Positions 54,756 through 63,999 are shown, numbered from the stretch's first letter. The stretch: DNA of 64,000 nt from Agrobacterium larrymoorei (GCF_013322225.1 NZ_JAAMFB010000044.1:33335-97334); one strand, 5' to 3'. Numbers and translations: made by a program. Notes: generated by a model not told the origin, from the letters alone.

Positions 54756-54773
54756 ATGTGCAAATCTGCACCT
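54756..54773. promoter_or_regulatory. Second tra box in the traI-repA gap
   Basis: ATGTGCAAATCTGCACCT: a near-consensus TraR dyad 72 bases farther toward repA. Ti plasmids carry paired tra boxes here that raise repABC transcription and copy number at high cell density; the same is likely here. Confidence 0.85.
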
Positions 54774-54862
54774 ACAGCCTTTTGGCTTTTTGATAATATT
54801 GTTGACTAAATGATTACGATTCCACGATGAATCGTTCGAGCGTCAAAACCTGGATAAAGTAC

Positions 54863-54879
54863 GTTAACCAGTTGTTAAC
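54863..54879. promoter_or_regulatory. GTTAAC inverted repeat upstream of repA
   Basis: GTTAACCAGTTGTTAAC: two GTTAAC half-sites separated by five bases, about 105 bases before the repA start in an AT-rich stretch. RepA/RepB proteins bind palindromes here to repress the rep operon; this is the best visible candidate. Confidence 0.45.
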
Positions 54880-54983
54880 CTTAAATGTCTTGCGGCCCGA
54901 TGGGAATCGGATGATAGTTTCGCGAATGATGGGCCCAAAGCCATCTTTTCGAAAGTGAAGACCTCCGGGAAATAGTTCGCAAA

Positions 54984-56174
54984 ATGAGCACTGAGCTGCA
55001 AAACAGGTTTGATATCGAGATCGCCCAGCAGGGGTCGAAGATCTCAAGCGCGTTGCATATGCTGCGCAGCCAGCAATACCCGCCGGACGCCCGCAAGGGA
55101 TTGCGCAAGTTCCAGCTTGCGGAAGTCGCCGATTTCATCGGGGTGACGCAGACGCATCTGAGGCAACTCCATTCTGATGGCAAAGGGCCGGAGATCGAGT
55201 CGGTCAGCGGACGCCGGTATTATACAGCAGACCAGATGCTGGAGCTCCGGGATTATCTCGAAGCAAACAAGAAATCCGACAAGCGCTACTACGTGCCCAG
55301 GCGTCGGGAAGGCGAACCGATGCAGGTTGTCTCGGTCGTCAATTTTAAGGGGGGCAGCGGCAAGACCACCACGGCCGCACACCTTGCCCAGTATCTTGCT
55401 CTCACCGGCCATCGGGTTCTGGCCGTTGACCTTGACCCGCAGGCGTCCCTGACATCTCTTTTCGGGATCCAGCCCGAGCTTGACGATACCGCCTCTCTCT
55501 ATGAGGCCCTGCGTTTTGACGGTGAGCGCAAGTCAATCGGTGATGTTATCCAACCGACCAACATTCCGGGGCTGGATGTCGTGCCCGCGAACCTAGTGTT
55601 GCAGGAATACGAGTATGATGTGCCGCTGGCAATCTCCTCGAAGAAGGGAGAAGACGGGCGGCTTTTTTATATGCGGATCGCTAGTGCCCTGAAGCAAGTC
55701 GACGACAAGTATGACGTCGTCGTCATCGACTGCCCTCCTCAGCTGGGATACCTGACGATCACCGCACTCATGGCCTCGACAGGCATCCTCATCACCATCC
55801 ATCCGCAGATGCTCGACATCATGTCGATGAGCCAGTTTCTCATGATGCTTGGCGGGATCATGGGGCCTGTCGCCGAGGCCGGGGCGGAGATGCGGGTGCA
55901 GTGGTTCCGCTACCTCATCACGCGCTTTGAGCCGACGGATATCCCCCAGGCCCAGATGGTAGGGTTCATGCAGTCGATGTTCGCGCAGCAGATGTTAAGA
56001 AATCACGTCCTGAAGTCCACGGCGATTTCCGACGCGTCGATCAAGAAGCAGACCCTGTATGAGGTCGAGCGGGGGGAATTCGTCCGCGCGACCTACGACC
56101 GGGCAATGGAAAGTCTCAATGCCGCCAACGCGGAAATCGTCGAACTCATCCATGGTGTCTGGGGGCGAAAATGA
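54984..56174 (+). CDS. repA: RepA partition ATPase (ParA-like)
   Basis: A 396-residue type Ib-like ParA. An N-terminal wHTH (QLAEVADFIGVTQTHLRQLH) binds DNA and autoregulates; the ATPase has VVSVVNFKGGSGKTTTAAHL (deviant Walker A) and YDVVVIDCPPQLGYLTITAL. It partitions the plasmid with RepB and represses the operon. The leader is weak. Two tra boxes lie upstream. Confidence 0.96.
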   Translation: MSTELQNRFDIEIAQQGSKISSALHMLRSQQYPPDARKGLRKFQLAEVADFIGVTQTHLRQLHSDGKGPEIESVSGRRYYTADQMLELRDYLEANKKSDKRYYVPRRREGEPMQVVSVVNFKGGSGKTTTAAHLAQYLALTGHRVLAVDLDPQASLTSLFGIQPELDDTASLYEALRFDGERKSIGDVIQPTNIPGLDVVPANLVLQEYEYDVPLAISSKKGEDGRLFYMRIASALKQVDDKYDVVVIDCPPQLGYLTITALMASTGILITIHPQMLDIMSMSQFLMMLGGIMGPVAEAGAEMRVQWFRYLITRFEPTDIPQAQMVGFMQSMFAQQMLRNHVLKSTAISDASIKKQTLYEVERGEFVRATYDRAMESLNAANAEIVELIHGVWGRK

Positions 56175-56177
56175 GAC

Positions 56178-56192
56178 ACTTGTCAGCCGTTT
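56178..56192. repeat. 15-base repeat, copy 1 (after repA)
   Basis: ACTTGTCAGCCGTTT followed by a T-run and a C/T-rich tract. The same 15 bases occur at 58711-58725 after repC. Both copies are in intergenic gaps of the repABC cassette, 2.5 kb apart; role unknown (see findings). Confidence 0.7.
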
Positions 56193-56258
56193 TTTTTGTC
56201 GTTTTTGAGAGCGCGATGAATGGCTTGTCGCAGTTGAGCACTGATCCGGAGGCCGGCC

Positions 56259-57254
56259 ATGTCACGTGAAAATCCATTCGCCAAGCTGGACATGGCTGCC
56301 ATCTCGGCGAGCCAGACGCCAACCAAGCCGGGCTACGGCATGACAGGAGCGGCAAAGACGGTTGTCCGCTCCATCGAGGATATGGCCGAGAACACAAAGA
56401 AACTGATGGAAGGCGAGGTGATCGTGGATCTTGATCCGCTGCTGATCGATGCCTCTTTCGTTGCCGACCGTCTGTCCGACGATGGGGAGGAGTTTCAGGA
56501 ACTGCTCCAGGCGATCAAGGAATCAGGTCAGACGACGCCTATTTTGGTCCGTCCGAGCTCGACAGACGTCAAGCGATATATGGTGGTGTTCGGCCATCGT
56601 CGCCTCAGGGTGGCCCGCGAGCTTGGCGTCTCGGTCAAGGCAATCGTAAAGCAGTTGGACGACACCACATCGGCTATCGTACAGGGCCAGGAAAATGCGG
56701 CCCGGTCGAATTTGTCGTTCATAGAACGCGCCTACTTCGCCCGAAACTTGATTGCCTCAGGCATGACGAAGGAGACCGTTCGTTCCTCGCTTGCCATTGA
56801 CGAGGCCATGCTCTCGAAGATGCTCGCGGTCGTTGAGGCTGTGCCGGCATCTGTTATCACGGCTTTGGGCGCGTCCAAGAAAATCGGGCGCGACCGGTGG
56901 CTGAGCCTTCGCCAACTTGTTCTTGCCCCTGCCCTCTTTAAGGTTGCGATTGAGCACGTGGAGTCTGCCGACTTCCAGGCGCTCCATGAAGACGACCGCT
57001 TCGAGAAACTCCATGATTACCTGAAGCGATACAAGGCCAGGTCAGCCGCCAAGAAGCCGAAGGCTGAATCCGCTGTTCGAGACTGGACCTCAACCGATCG
57101 CGCGTTGAACATGGTGATAAATGCGAAGGCAAAGAAGGTTGCCATCGAGCTTACCAATGCTGAAGCCAAGCCGTTCAGCGAATGGCTGTCTTCACACATG
57201 GGTCGTTTGTACGAGGAGTACAAAGGATCGAAAACTGAAACCAACGGAGACTGA
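56259..57254 (+). CDS. repB: RepB partition protein (ParB-like)
   Basis: A 331-residue centromere-binding protein. The ParB N-terminal domain (LLQAIKESGQTTPILVRPSS, YMVVFGHRRLRVARELGVSV) includes the conserved GHRR nucleotide-binding motif; a HTH follows (TKETVRSSLAIDEAMLSKML) and a C-terminal dimerisation part. It binds parS sites and RepA. GGAGG precedes the ATG. Confidence 0.95.
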   Translation: MSRENPFAKLDMAAISASQTPTKPGYGMTGAAKTVVRSIEDMAENTKKLMEGEVIVDLDPLLIDASFVADRLSDDGEEFQELLQAIKESGQTTPILVRPSSTDVKRYMVVFGHRRLRVARELGVSVKAIVKQLDDTTSAIVQGQENAARSNLSFIERAYFARNLIASGMTKETVRSSLAIDEAMLSKMLAVVEAVPASVITALGASKKIGRDRWLSLRQLVLAPALFKVAIEHVESADFQALHEDDRFEKLHDYLKRYKARSAAKKPKAESAVRDWTSTDRALNMVINAKAKKVAIELTNAEAKPFSEWLSSHMGRLYEEYKGSKTETNGD

Positions 57255-57263
57255 ACCGCAAAA

Positions 57264-57316
57264 GAAAAAGGCCCCCAAACGGCGAACCGTGGAAGCCTCT
57301 CTCGTCATCTCTAGCA
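57264..57316 (-). ncRNA. repE: repE antisense RNA (ctRNA) between repB and repC
   Basis: On the minus strand a promoter TTGACT (57346-57351), exactly 17 bases, and GATTCT (57323-57328) is followed by a short transcript region ending in a hairpin (GGCTTCCACGG/CCGTTTGGGGGCC) and TTTTT at 57265-57269. About 50 nt, antisense to the repC leader, as in other repABC plasmids, where it limits RepC synthesis and sets copy number and incompatibility. Confidence 0.88.
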
Positions 57317-57410
57317 GGATCGAGAATCGCATTTCCCGGAATCACAGTCAAGAGTCTTGGCGCCGTTTTGGTGAGCGGATTTCCTTTGCCTGAAGCAAGG
57401 TGAAAGAAAA

Positions 57411-58655
57411 ATGCAGACGGGACATGTGACGACGCCCTTTGGGCGGCGGGAGATGTCGCTCGCCCTGGTCCGAAACCAGATGGCGATCGAGAATCCGGGG
57501 CCAGATGCGCGCATCGAGAAATGGAAAGTCTTTCGAGACGTATGCGAGGCAAGGGAACGCTTGGGAATCCAGGACCGGGCACTTGCCGTCCTTGATGCCC
57601 TTTTGACGTTTCACCCTCAGGCCCAGCTCGATCCCAGCCAGGGTCTGGTCGTCTTCCCATCCAACGCCCAGCTGTCTGTTCGGGCCCACGGGATCACCGA
57701 GACAACCCTGCGCAGGCAACTTGCGGCGCTAGTCGACGCGGGCCTTATTCTCCGGCGCGACAGCCCGAACGGTAAACGCTACGCGCACCGCAACAGGGAT
57801 GGCGAGGTCGAACAGGCCTACGGGTTTGACCTGACGCCCCTGCTGGCTCGTGCCACCGAACTCGCCTTGATGGCGCAGGATGTCGCAGCCGAGCGCGCGC
57901 GCTTCCGCCGCGCAAGGGAAGCGCTGACGATCTGCCGCCGCGATGTGCGCAAGTTGATCTCGGCCGCCGTGGAAGAGGGTGCGGCCGGCAACTGGGACCA
58001 TATGGAGTCCGAGTATGTCAGCATTCTCGCTCGCATCCCTCGCCACCCGAACCGCTCTCAGGTCGAGATCACGCTTGATGAAATGGAGCTACTGCGGGAA
58101 GAGGTGCTCAACCTCCTGGAAATGCAGCTCAAAACGGAAGAAGTGCATGGCAATGCCAACCAGGATGACCGGCACATACAGAATTCAAATACCGAATTTA
58201 TAAATGAACTTGAACCTAGCTCTGGAAAAGAGCTGGGCGAAAAGGCAGCGGACAAACTTTTGACGAGGGATGAGCCGAAGGAAACACAGAAGACAAGACG
58301 CGAGCCGATCAAGGCGTTCCCGCTCGGAATGGTTCTTCGCGCCTGCCCCCAGATCACTGATTATGGGCCCGGTGGGCGCATCGAGCACTGGCGCGAGCTC
58401 ATGAAGGCGGCCATCGTTGTGCGCTCAATGCTGGGCGTCAGCCCCTCTGCCTACGAGGAGGCGTGCAACGCCATGGGGCCGGAAAATGCCGCGGTGGCTG
58501 TGGCCTGCATTCTGGAGCGATCGAATTTCATAACATCCGCCGGAGGATATCTGCGTGATCTCACCAGGCGCTCTGAGCGCGGGGAGTTTTCAATCGGGCC
58601 CATGCTGATGTCGCTAATAAGGTCAACTGCTGAGCAACCAAAAAAGGTCGGGTAA
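57411..58655 (+). CDS. repC: RepC replication initiator
   Basis: A 414-residue initiator protein. HVTTPFGRREMSLALVRNQM (N-terminal domain), RRQLAALVDAGLILRRDSPN and KAFPLGMVLRACPQITDYGP match RepC. In repABC plasmids oriV lies inside repC; the AT-rich stretch at 58168-58210 (in the Asn/Glu-rich linker near residue 255) is the candidate. AAGGTGAAAG leads the ATG. The repE RNA overlaps the leader. Confidence 0.96.
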   Translation: MQTGHVTTPFGRREMSLALVRNQMAIENPGPDARIEKWKVFRDVCEARERLGIQDRALAVLDALLTFHPQAQLDPSQGLVVFPSNAQLSVRAHGITETTLRRQLAALVDAGLILRRDSPNGKRYAHRNRDGEVEQAYGFDLTPLLARATELALMAQDVAAERARFRRAREALTICRRDVRKLISAAVEEGAAGNWDHMESEYVSILARIPRHPNRSQVEITLDEMELLREEVLNLLEMQLKTEEVHGNANQDDRHIQNSNTEFINELEPSSGKELGEKAADKLLTRDEPKETQKTRREPIKAFPLGMVLRACPQITDYGPGGRIEHWRELMKAAIVVRSMLGVSPSAYEEACNAMGPENAAVAVACILERSNFITSAGGYLRDLTRRSERGEFSIGPMLMSLIRSTAEQPKKVG

Positions 58656-58710
58656 TCTCGCGCTTGTATAGAGCTAGTTGCGAATGCAATTGCTAGTTCA
58701 CACACAGAAA

Positions 58711-58725
58711 ACTTGTCAGCCGTTT
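58711..58725. repeat. 15-base repeat, copy 2 (after repC)
   Basis: ACTTGTCAGCCGTTT, identical to the copy after repA, again followed by a T-rich tract (TCTTTTCTTG). It lies between repC and the large STAND-like gene. Confidence 0.7.
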
Positions 58726-58804
58726 CTTTTCTTGATTTTCTCAAGAAATACAGCCTCTTATTGCGGTTGAGCGTCAGAAATCAAGGGTGGGTTGGGAGCA
58801 TGAG

Positions 58805-61800
58805 GTGACGATCAATATCACAGGCCCGAAGAAGTATGACTTCCAGGATATCGTCTGCGTGGCGCTCGGTCTGCAGACTCTTAGTCGGCCTAGCGTGAAA
58901 TTTCTGATCGAGCCTAATGGCGGTGAAGATTGCGAAATTCACTTTGACGGCCAGATTGTCGAAATACAGGTAAAGGGCGCTAGCGGTAAATTCGGTCTCA
59001 AGGAGCTTGCAGAATACCTTGGTCATCCGGGCACCAAAGTTGCCGACAATACACTGCTGGAAAGACTGCTCGCAGACAAAAGCCGTTTTATTGTGCTGGT
59101 CTTGTCAAGCCGGTGTGACGACGCAACATCGGTTTTGGTCGAAGGGCTCAGTTGGAGAGAAAAAGAGCGGGTCCAGTCGCTCAACAAGGCTGATGCCAAG
59201 ACGCTGCTCGCAGCCTATGCCAAGCCGTCGGGCGGACGGGATCCCAGCAAGCTGGCGAAGGAGCGCGACCAACACAGGGCGGCGGTGGCAGCGAAACTTA
59301 CGCCGGAAACACTGGTCGAGGCAATGCGACGTGTTTCGCTGGTCGAACGCCTGGAAGAAGTGGCAGTGACATCCGTTTGCGAGGATCTCCTCGTTCGCGC
59401 CTATGACGTGCCGGGCGATCGGACGGGGGACACGATCCATCGGCTCAGGGAGGTGATTAAGGGCGCGAAGGGCAAGTCTCACAACGTCCTGCCACAGATC
59501 CGGGAAGTGCTTAATCAGTCGTCCTATGGCTCGCTCTCGCCCGAGGGTTATGTCGAGCGCGGTATCGAGACGGTTTGGCAGGAGACACTTTCTCAGAGGA
59601 GAGTGTTGTTGCTGACGGGCAGGCCAAGAACAGGCAAATCAAATGCCGCGCGTTTCATCGCCGCCAGATTTCAAAAGCTAGGCTACACTGTCCGAGTGCT
59701 TTCAGAAGTCAAGGAAGCCGAACGGTTCCTCAGCGAACCCGGTCGTTCCCATCGACTTGTCTTGCTCGACGACCCGCTCGGCGGTACGCACACGGAGCCG
59801 GACTTCATCAAGCTATACCAGCAGTTGGAAGATCTGGTTGCACACCTCCGGCATGACAGGCGGCTGATCGTGGCTCAGTCACAGGAACAACTGTTCGCAG
59901 CCACGAATGCAAGCGATGTGGGAACGCTGACGGTTGACGGGCATTGCTGGTACGATCTCAGCCAGTCTGAAGCGACCCTCTCTGCGACAATTTGGTCTAA
60001 TCAGGTCGCGCAGGCGGCGGTGCCTTCCGAGCTCGCGCAGTTCGTTGAAAATGCACTTTTGACTGGCAAACTGAATCTGGATCCTGGAAGTATCCAGCAT
60101 TTGGCTCGCCACCACGGTAAGATTGTCGCGCCAGTCACAGTCGATCAACTGGAGCGAATAGCACATGAGCGCGCTTCGGCGTTGGCGGACATCTGGCGTA
60201 GCGAAGGACTTCAGCCATTAGCACGGAGCCTCGCGATCGGGACCAACGCAATGGTACCCATCGCGGAGACTGAGTTGGCATTTTTGCTTGGCAAAGGCGG
60301 CGACAGTTTACCCGGCTTGCCGGATTCGCAATTCACAATAACGAGTATCGGCGGTGGCGCGCCTGAGCCTTCTATTGATCCGGAGTATGAGGAAGAACCA
60401 ACGCTAGATCAGGTCGATCTTGCTGGACTTGATTCGCTCGAGATGCGTCGCCTGATCAGCTATCCCGGTTTACACCAGATAAATTTCTCGCACGCGTACT
60501 ATCGGGCGGCGGGGGAGGCGTCAGCACAGGTATCGACACAGAAACAGACTGCGGAGGCTCTTTCAGTGCTCGAGAGGGCTCTGTTTTGCAGGAGGGGATT
60601 AACGTCGAAGGCCGCTGCTCGAAACCTCGACTGGATGCATGAACGATTGAAGGGATCGAACAGGCGCGATGCTATTCCTGAACTGGCCGAACGAGGACTG
60701 AAAAGCTACTTTCCGGCGACGCGCGACCTTTGCTACGCATTTCTGCTTCGTCATCTACCAGAACTTTCGCGGGAGTTTCGAAGCCACCTGCCAGACTGGG
60801 TCATCGCGGTACGAAGGCGCGATGTATCGGAGATGATATGGCAGGATGATGAAGCACGTCTTCCAATAGGGCGTACGATAAGTGGACTGGAGCGGATGGA
60901 AGCGCTTCTGTCCGCACCCGAGCGTGGAGACGTTTTGACCGAATTGGGTCTGCTTGAATCCTCCGAGGAGACTTATCTTGGCCCACAGGGCGCCTGTCGA
61001 GCCATTACCTTCTACAAAGGCGAGCCGGCCGCGCTCGGCCATCAGGCAATGGCTCGCCTCCTCAATTACGGCGAAGGTTTCATCCGCGCCGCTGCGGCTA
61101 AGATATGGCTCTCGGTCGATCGTTCAGAGGATGAGGATATCCTTCGCAAGCTTTATGCAGATGAACATCCGGCAGTCGCGTCGGCAATGCTCGACGGGGC
61201 AGTCAGAGGTTGGAGTACGCTGCCTCAAGCAAGAAAATCGCGTTTGATCGACATCATAGGAGCTCAAGCAGCTGAGCCGGCCGCAGCCGCTGCCATAATG
61301 CCGAACCTCATAAGATTCGATCGCATCGAATATTCCGGGCCGGGGCGAGCATGGGACCTGTTTGCCCGCGTCATGCCGATCGCACTCGACGCGCTACCCG
61401 CGGGTGCAGAATTCACCGAAGCGCGCTTGTTCAACGTAGTCATGGAATCGCGCGGCAAGATCGCGCCGGAACTTCTGGTCCGCATCTGCGACAGCTGGCT
61501 GCACTGGCTCGAAAAGGTCACCGCGGAAGGGCTTGTCCCGGATGATTTCACATTGGGGTTTGCCGATCTGCTCCTCGACGCCACGCGCGGGAAGCCTGAG
61601 ATGCGAGAAGGCCGGCTCGCTCGAGCTCTCGCGCTTCCGGGAAGCACCGCGCCTTACGCTATCATCGCAGATATAGTTGATCATTGGGACGTGCTGACTG
61701 AAGCGGAACGCGGTCTCGTCGTCGGGATGCTTGGAGCTTCGCGCTCTGATGCGATCTGGCTGAAGGCTTCGGTTCTGACATCGCCTAACGTGCCGAAGGA

Positions 61801-62602
61801 TCTTGAGCAACTTCTCTTGCCTGTCGGAGTTGCTCTCAATGGGCCGGCTCTCGTACTGGTAACGGGGCTCGCAGACGACCTGTTAGCTGCCTGTGTCCAG
61901 GCATTCACCGGTCAGCCGCCACGGCTCTGGAACCGCGCCCACAGGGGTGCTGACGTATGGCAGCCCGTTGTCGACTTGATCGTGCGGCAGCCGCGTCATC
62001 CATTATTCGGGATTGCATGGGAGGCAATCTCGAGCAGTGGTAAAGGCGACCAAGTGCGTCAAATCGTTCTCGAGTGTGGTCCCTCGAATGCCGAGCTATT
62101 TCTTGACTTGCTACTCAGGCACAAGTTGAGCCGCGTCGGAGATTTCATGCCGGAAGCTTGGGCTGCGGTGTTGGACCAGGCATCGGATCGTGAAACACGG
62201 ACCGAGTGGTTATGTCGTGCACTTGTCTATTCTACCGCAATTCTGGACGATCTGAGAGATCTCGATTTGTGGATGCTGAACGAGGACGACAAGCGAATAG
62301 CGTTGCGTTTTCTTGAACTGGACATCGAGTCTATTTTGGCCGCGAAGGAAATATCGGACGGGCATGATCCACATTCCGGGATGAGCAGGTTACTCGAGCA
62401 ATTCAAGAAAGAGCCTCCCAGGCTGCATGGCACCTACGGGCGAATCCAGGGAATCGTTCGACGAGAGGTCGACGAAGATCACCTACTTTATGATGCCCTA
62501 GAGCCGTGGCGTCTTCGCAGTCTGGAGCTCGCTGAAACGTTAAAGAAGCACTTGCTAGGCGACGGCACGGACGCGGAACTTGAGGGGTGGATGGAACCCT
62601 AA
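58805..62602 (+). CDS. PD-(D/E)XK nuclease-STAND NTPase, candidate anti-MGE defence protein
   Basis: A 1265-residue protein. Residues 1 to about 115 look like a restriction-endonuclease fold: NGGEDCEIHFDGQIVEIQVK provides the Asp, Glu and Gln-x-Lys of PD-(D/E)XK sites. A helical linker leads to a STAND-type NTPase (nSTAND3-like): RRVLLLTGRPRTGKSNAARF (Walker A) and SHRLVLLDDPLGGTHTEPDF (Walker B with DDPLG). The last 600 residues are helical repeats (LGHQAMARLLNYGEGFIRAA), a sensor-like array. Avs-type defence proteins share this order. The start at GTG 58805 follows GGGAG; GTG 58787 is possible. It lies alone between repC and a recombinase. Confidence 0.75.
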   Translation: MTINITGPKKYDFQDIVCVALGLQTLSRPSVKFLIEPNGGEDCEIHFDGQIVEIQVKGASGKFGLKELAEYLGHPGTKVADNTLLERLLADKSRFIVLVLSSRCDDATSVLVEGLSWREKERVQSLNKADAKTLLAAYAKPSGGRDPSKLAKERDQHRAAVAAKLTPETLVEAMRRVSLVERLEEVAVTSVCEDLLVRAYDVPGDRTGDTIHRLREVIKGAKGKSHNVLPQIREVLNQSSYGSLSPEGYVERGIETVWQETLSQRRVLLLTGRPRTGKSNAARFIAARFQKLGYTVRVLSEVKEAERFLSEPGRSHRLVLLDDPLGGTHTEPDFIKLYQQLEDLVAHLRHDRRLIVAQSQEQLFAATNASDVGTLTVDGHCWYDLSQSEATLSATIWSNQVAQAAVPSELAQFVENALLTGKLNLDPGSIQHLARHHGKIVAPVTVDQLERIAHERASALADIWRSEGLQPLARSLAIGTNAMVPIAETELAFLLGKGGDSLPGLPDSQFTITSIGGGAPEPSIDPEYEEEPTLDQVDLAGLDSLEMRRLISYPGLHQINFSHAYYRAAGEASAQVSTQKQTAEALSVLERALFCRRGLTSKAAARNLDWMHERLKGSNRRDAIPELAERGLKSYFPATRDLCYAFLLRHLPELSREFRSHLPDWVIAVRRRDVSEMIWQDDEARLPIGRTISGLERMEALLSAPERGDVLTELGLLESSEETYLGPQGACRAITFYKGEPAALGHQAMARLLNYGEGFIRAAAAKIWLSVDRSEDEDILRKLYADEHPAVASAMLDGAVRGWSTLPQARKSRLIDIIGAQAAEPAAAAAIMPNLIRFDRIEYSGPGRAWDLFARVMPIALDALPAGAEFTEARLFNVVMESRGKIAPELLVRICDSWLHWLEKVTAEGLVPDDFTLGFADLLLDATRGKPEMREGRLARALALPGSTAPYAIIADIVDHWDVLTEAERGLVVGMLGASRSDAIWLKASVLTSPNVPKDLEQLLLPVGVALNGPALVLVTGLADDLLAACVQAFTGQPPRLWNRAHRGADVWQPVVDLIVRQPRHPLFGIAWEAISSSGKGDQVRQIVLECGPSNAELFLDLLLRHKLSRVGDFMPEAWAAVLDQASDRETRTEWLCRALVYSTAILDDLRDLDLWMLNEDDKRIALRFLELDIESILAAKEISDGHDPHSGMSRLLEQFKKEPPRLHGTYGRIQGIVRREVDEDHLLYDALEPWRLRSLELAETLKKHLLGDGTDAELEGWMEP

Positions 62603-62691
62603 AGCGGGCCGCAGCTTCGCTTGCGCTTCGAGCACGCGAGTCGCTCGGCTGTTCCATCAACACGACGGTGCATACGAGTAGGTGCCGCCTC

Positions 62692-63840
62692 TTACAAAAG
62701 CCTCGCAGCACGCCCGCTACGGCGGGTCGCGCTGTTGTAGTAACTGGATGCCTGTTGAATGGAACGGTGACGCGACTGCTCCATAGCCTCCGGCAGGGGA
62801 ATGCCACGATTGGCTGCTTCCGTAAGGTATCCCGATCGCAGCCCGTGCGCCGAAAACTCCCCACTGTCCAACCCCGCCATCTCCGCCCGCTGCTTGAGGA
62901 TTGCATTCACCGACTGTGGATCAAGCGCTCGTTTTGACACCGTGCCCCAACGCCCGATCCCGCGAAACATGCTGCCCTTGTCGATCTTGGCCGCAGTGAT
63001 CCAGGCCTTTAACGCCTCGACGGGTCGGCCCGTGAGATAAACCACTTCGTCCTCTTCGCCTGAAGTCGTTTTGGTTCGCCCGAGATGAATAGCAAGCGAG
63101 GGGAGGGGAGGGCCGCCTTCGGTCTCGATCGGAGCTTCTACGGTTAGCTGTTCAAGGCGAAGGCCTGCGATCTCGCTGCGCCGGCGGCCACCCGACGCAA
63201 AGGCGACCATCAGGATCGCGCGGTCCCTGACATCGCGCAGGCTGTCGCTGGCACACGTGGCAAGAAGCTTTGCCAGGACATCACCGGTGACCGCTTTCGC
63301 GCTCTTGCGACGACGCTGTCTCGGGACGGCACGCACGGCGAGGCGAATAGCGGATTTCAGGGCAGGGGAAGCAAAAGCGCCGTCAAGACCGCGCCATTTT
63401 GTAAGGGTCGACCAACTGGCCAGTCGGCGGCGCACTGTGTCGGGTGCATGTGGGCCGGTGGATTTCAGAAATTTTTGGGCTCGCAAAGTGTCGGCGACGC
63501 CCGTAGGCATGCCGTGCTCTGGATCCTTCTGGCGCTTTTTAGGATCCCAAAGATGATGCGCGACGAACTTCAGGAGCAGCGCTTCGGGAGCAGGCCATGG
63601 CAGAGATTTGCCGGTCGTTGCCAGGCCCCAGGCTTCGAGATAGGCCAGATCCGACGTCAGCGCCCGAAGCGTGTTGGCCCCCATACCGGCGTTGACCAGA
63701 TGGCGTAGCGTTTCGATGTCGTGGTCGGTGAGTAGCTCGGCAAGCTCGTCCCGACGCTCAAGTGGCAGAACGGACGCAATGGTGTCGAGTTCTTCTGCGC
63801 GTCGCTCGACGGCAGTCAGAGATGTCTTTGCTTTGGCCAC
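62692..63840 (-). CDS. Tyrosine recombinase/integrase
   Basis: A 382-residue site-specific recombinase. N-terminal SAM-like domain (NAGMGANTLRALTSDLAYLE), then the catalytic domain with ASGGRRRSEIAGLRLEQLTV (first Arg), EFSAHGLRSGYLTEAANRGI (His-x-x-Arg), and MEQSRHRSIQQASSYYNSAT (His and the nucleophilic Tyr). It may resolve plasmid multimers or mobilise nearby DNA such as the STAND gene; the site it acts on is not known. It faces the STAND gene tail-to-tail, 90 bases apart. Confidence 0.92.
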   Translation of the reverse strand: MAKAKTSLTAVERRAEELDTIASVLPLERRDELAELLTDHDIETLRHLVNAGMGANTLRALTSDLAYLEAWGLATTGKSLPWPAPEALLLKFVAHHLWDPKKRQKDPEHGMPTGVADTLRAQKFLKSTGPHAPDTVRRRLASWSTLTKWRGLDGAFASPALKSAIRLAVRAVPRQRRRKSAKAVTGDVLAKLLATCASDSLRDVRDRAILMVAFASGGRRRSEIAGLRLEQLTVEAPIETEGGPPLPSLAIHLGRTKTTSGEEDEVVYLTGRPVEALKAWITAAKIDKGSMFRGIGRWGTVSKRALDPQSVNAILKQRAEMAGLDSGEFSAHGLRSGYLTEAANRGIPLPEAMEQSRHRSIQQASSYYNSATRRSGRAARLL

Positions 63841-63963
63841 GAGCGCTCCAAGTCGCAGGTTTCGGCGGCCTCAAGGACCGTAGTTCGCACCGATTCTCTC
63901 TTGTCGGCCGTCCTTATCGAGCGGATTCTATCTCGCTGATTCCAAAGAACAAGGCATTCACCC

Positions 63964-63999
63964 AATTCGCCGGACTCACCCTAATTGGGCGGACTCAGG
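63964..63999. repeat. Two 17-base tandem units at the window end
   Basis: AATTCGCCGGACTCACC and AATTGGGCGGACTCAGG are near copies 19 bases apart. Such staggered units are typical of transposon termini with repeated transposase sites (for example IS21-type ends), so an insertion sequence may begin here and run out of the window. Only the edge is visible. Confidence 0.35.
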
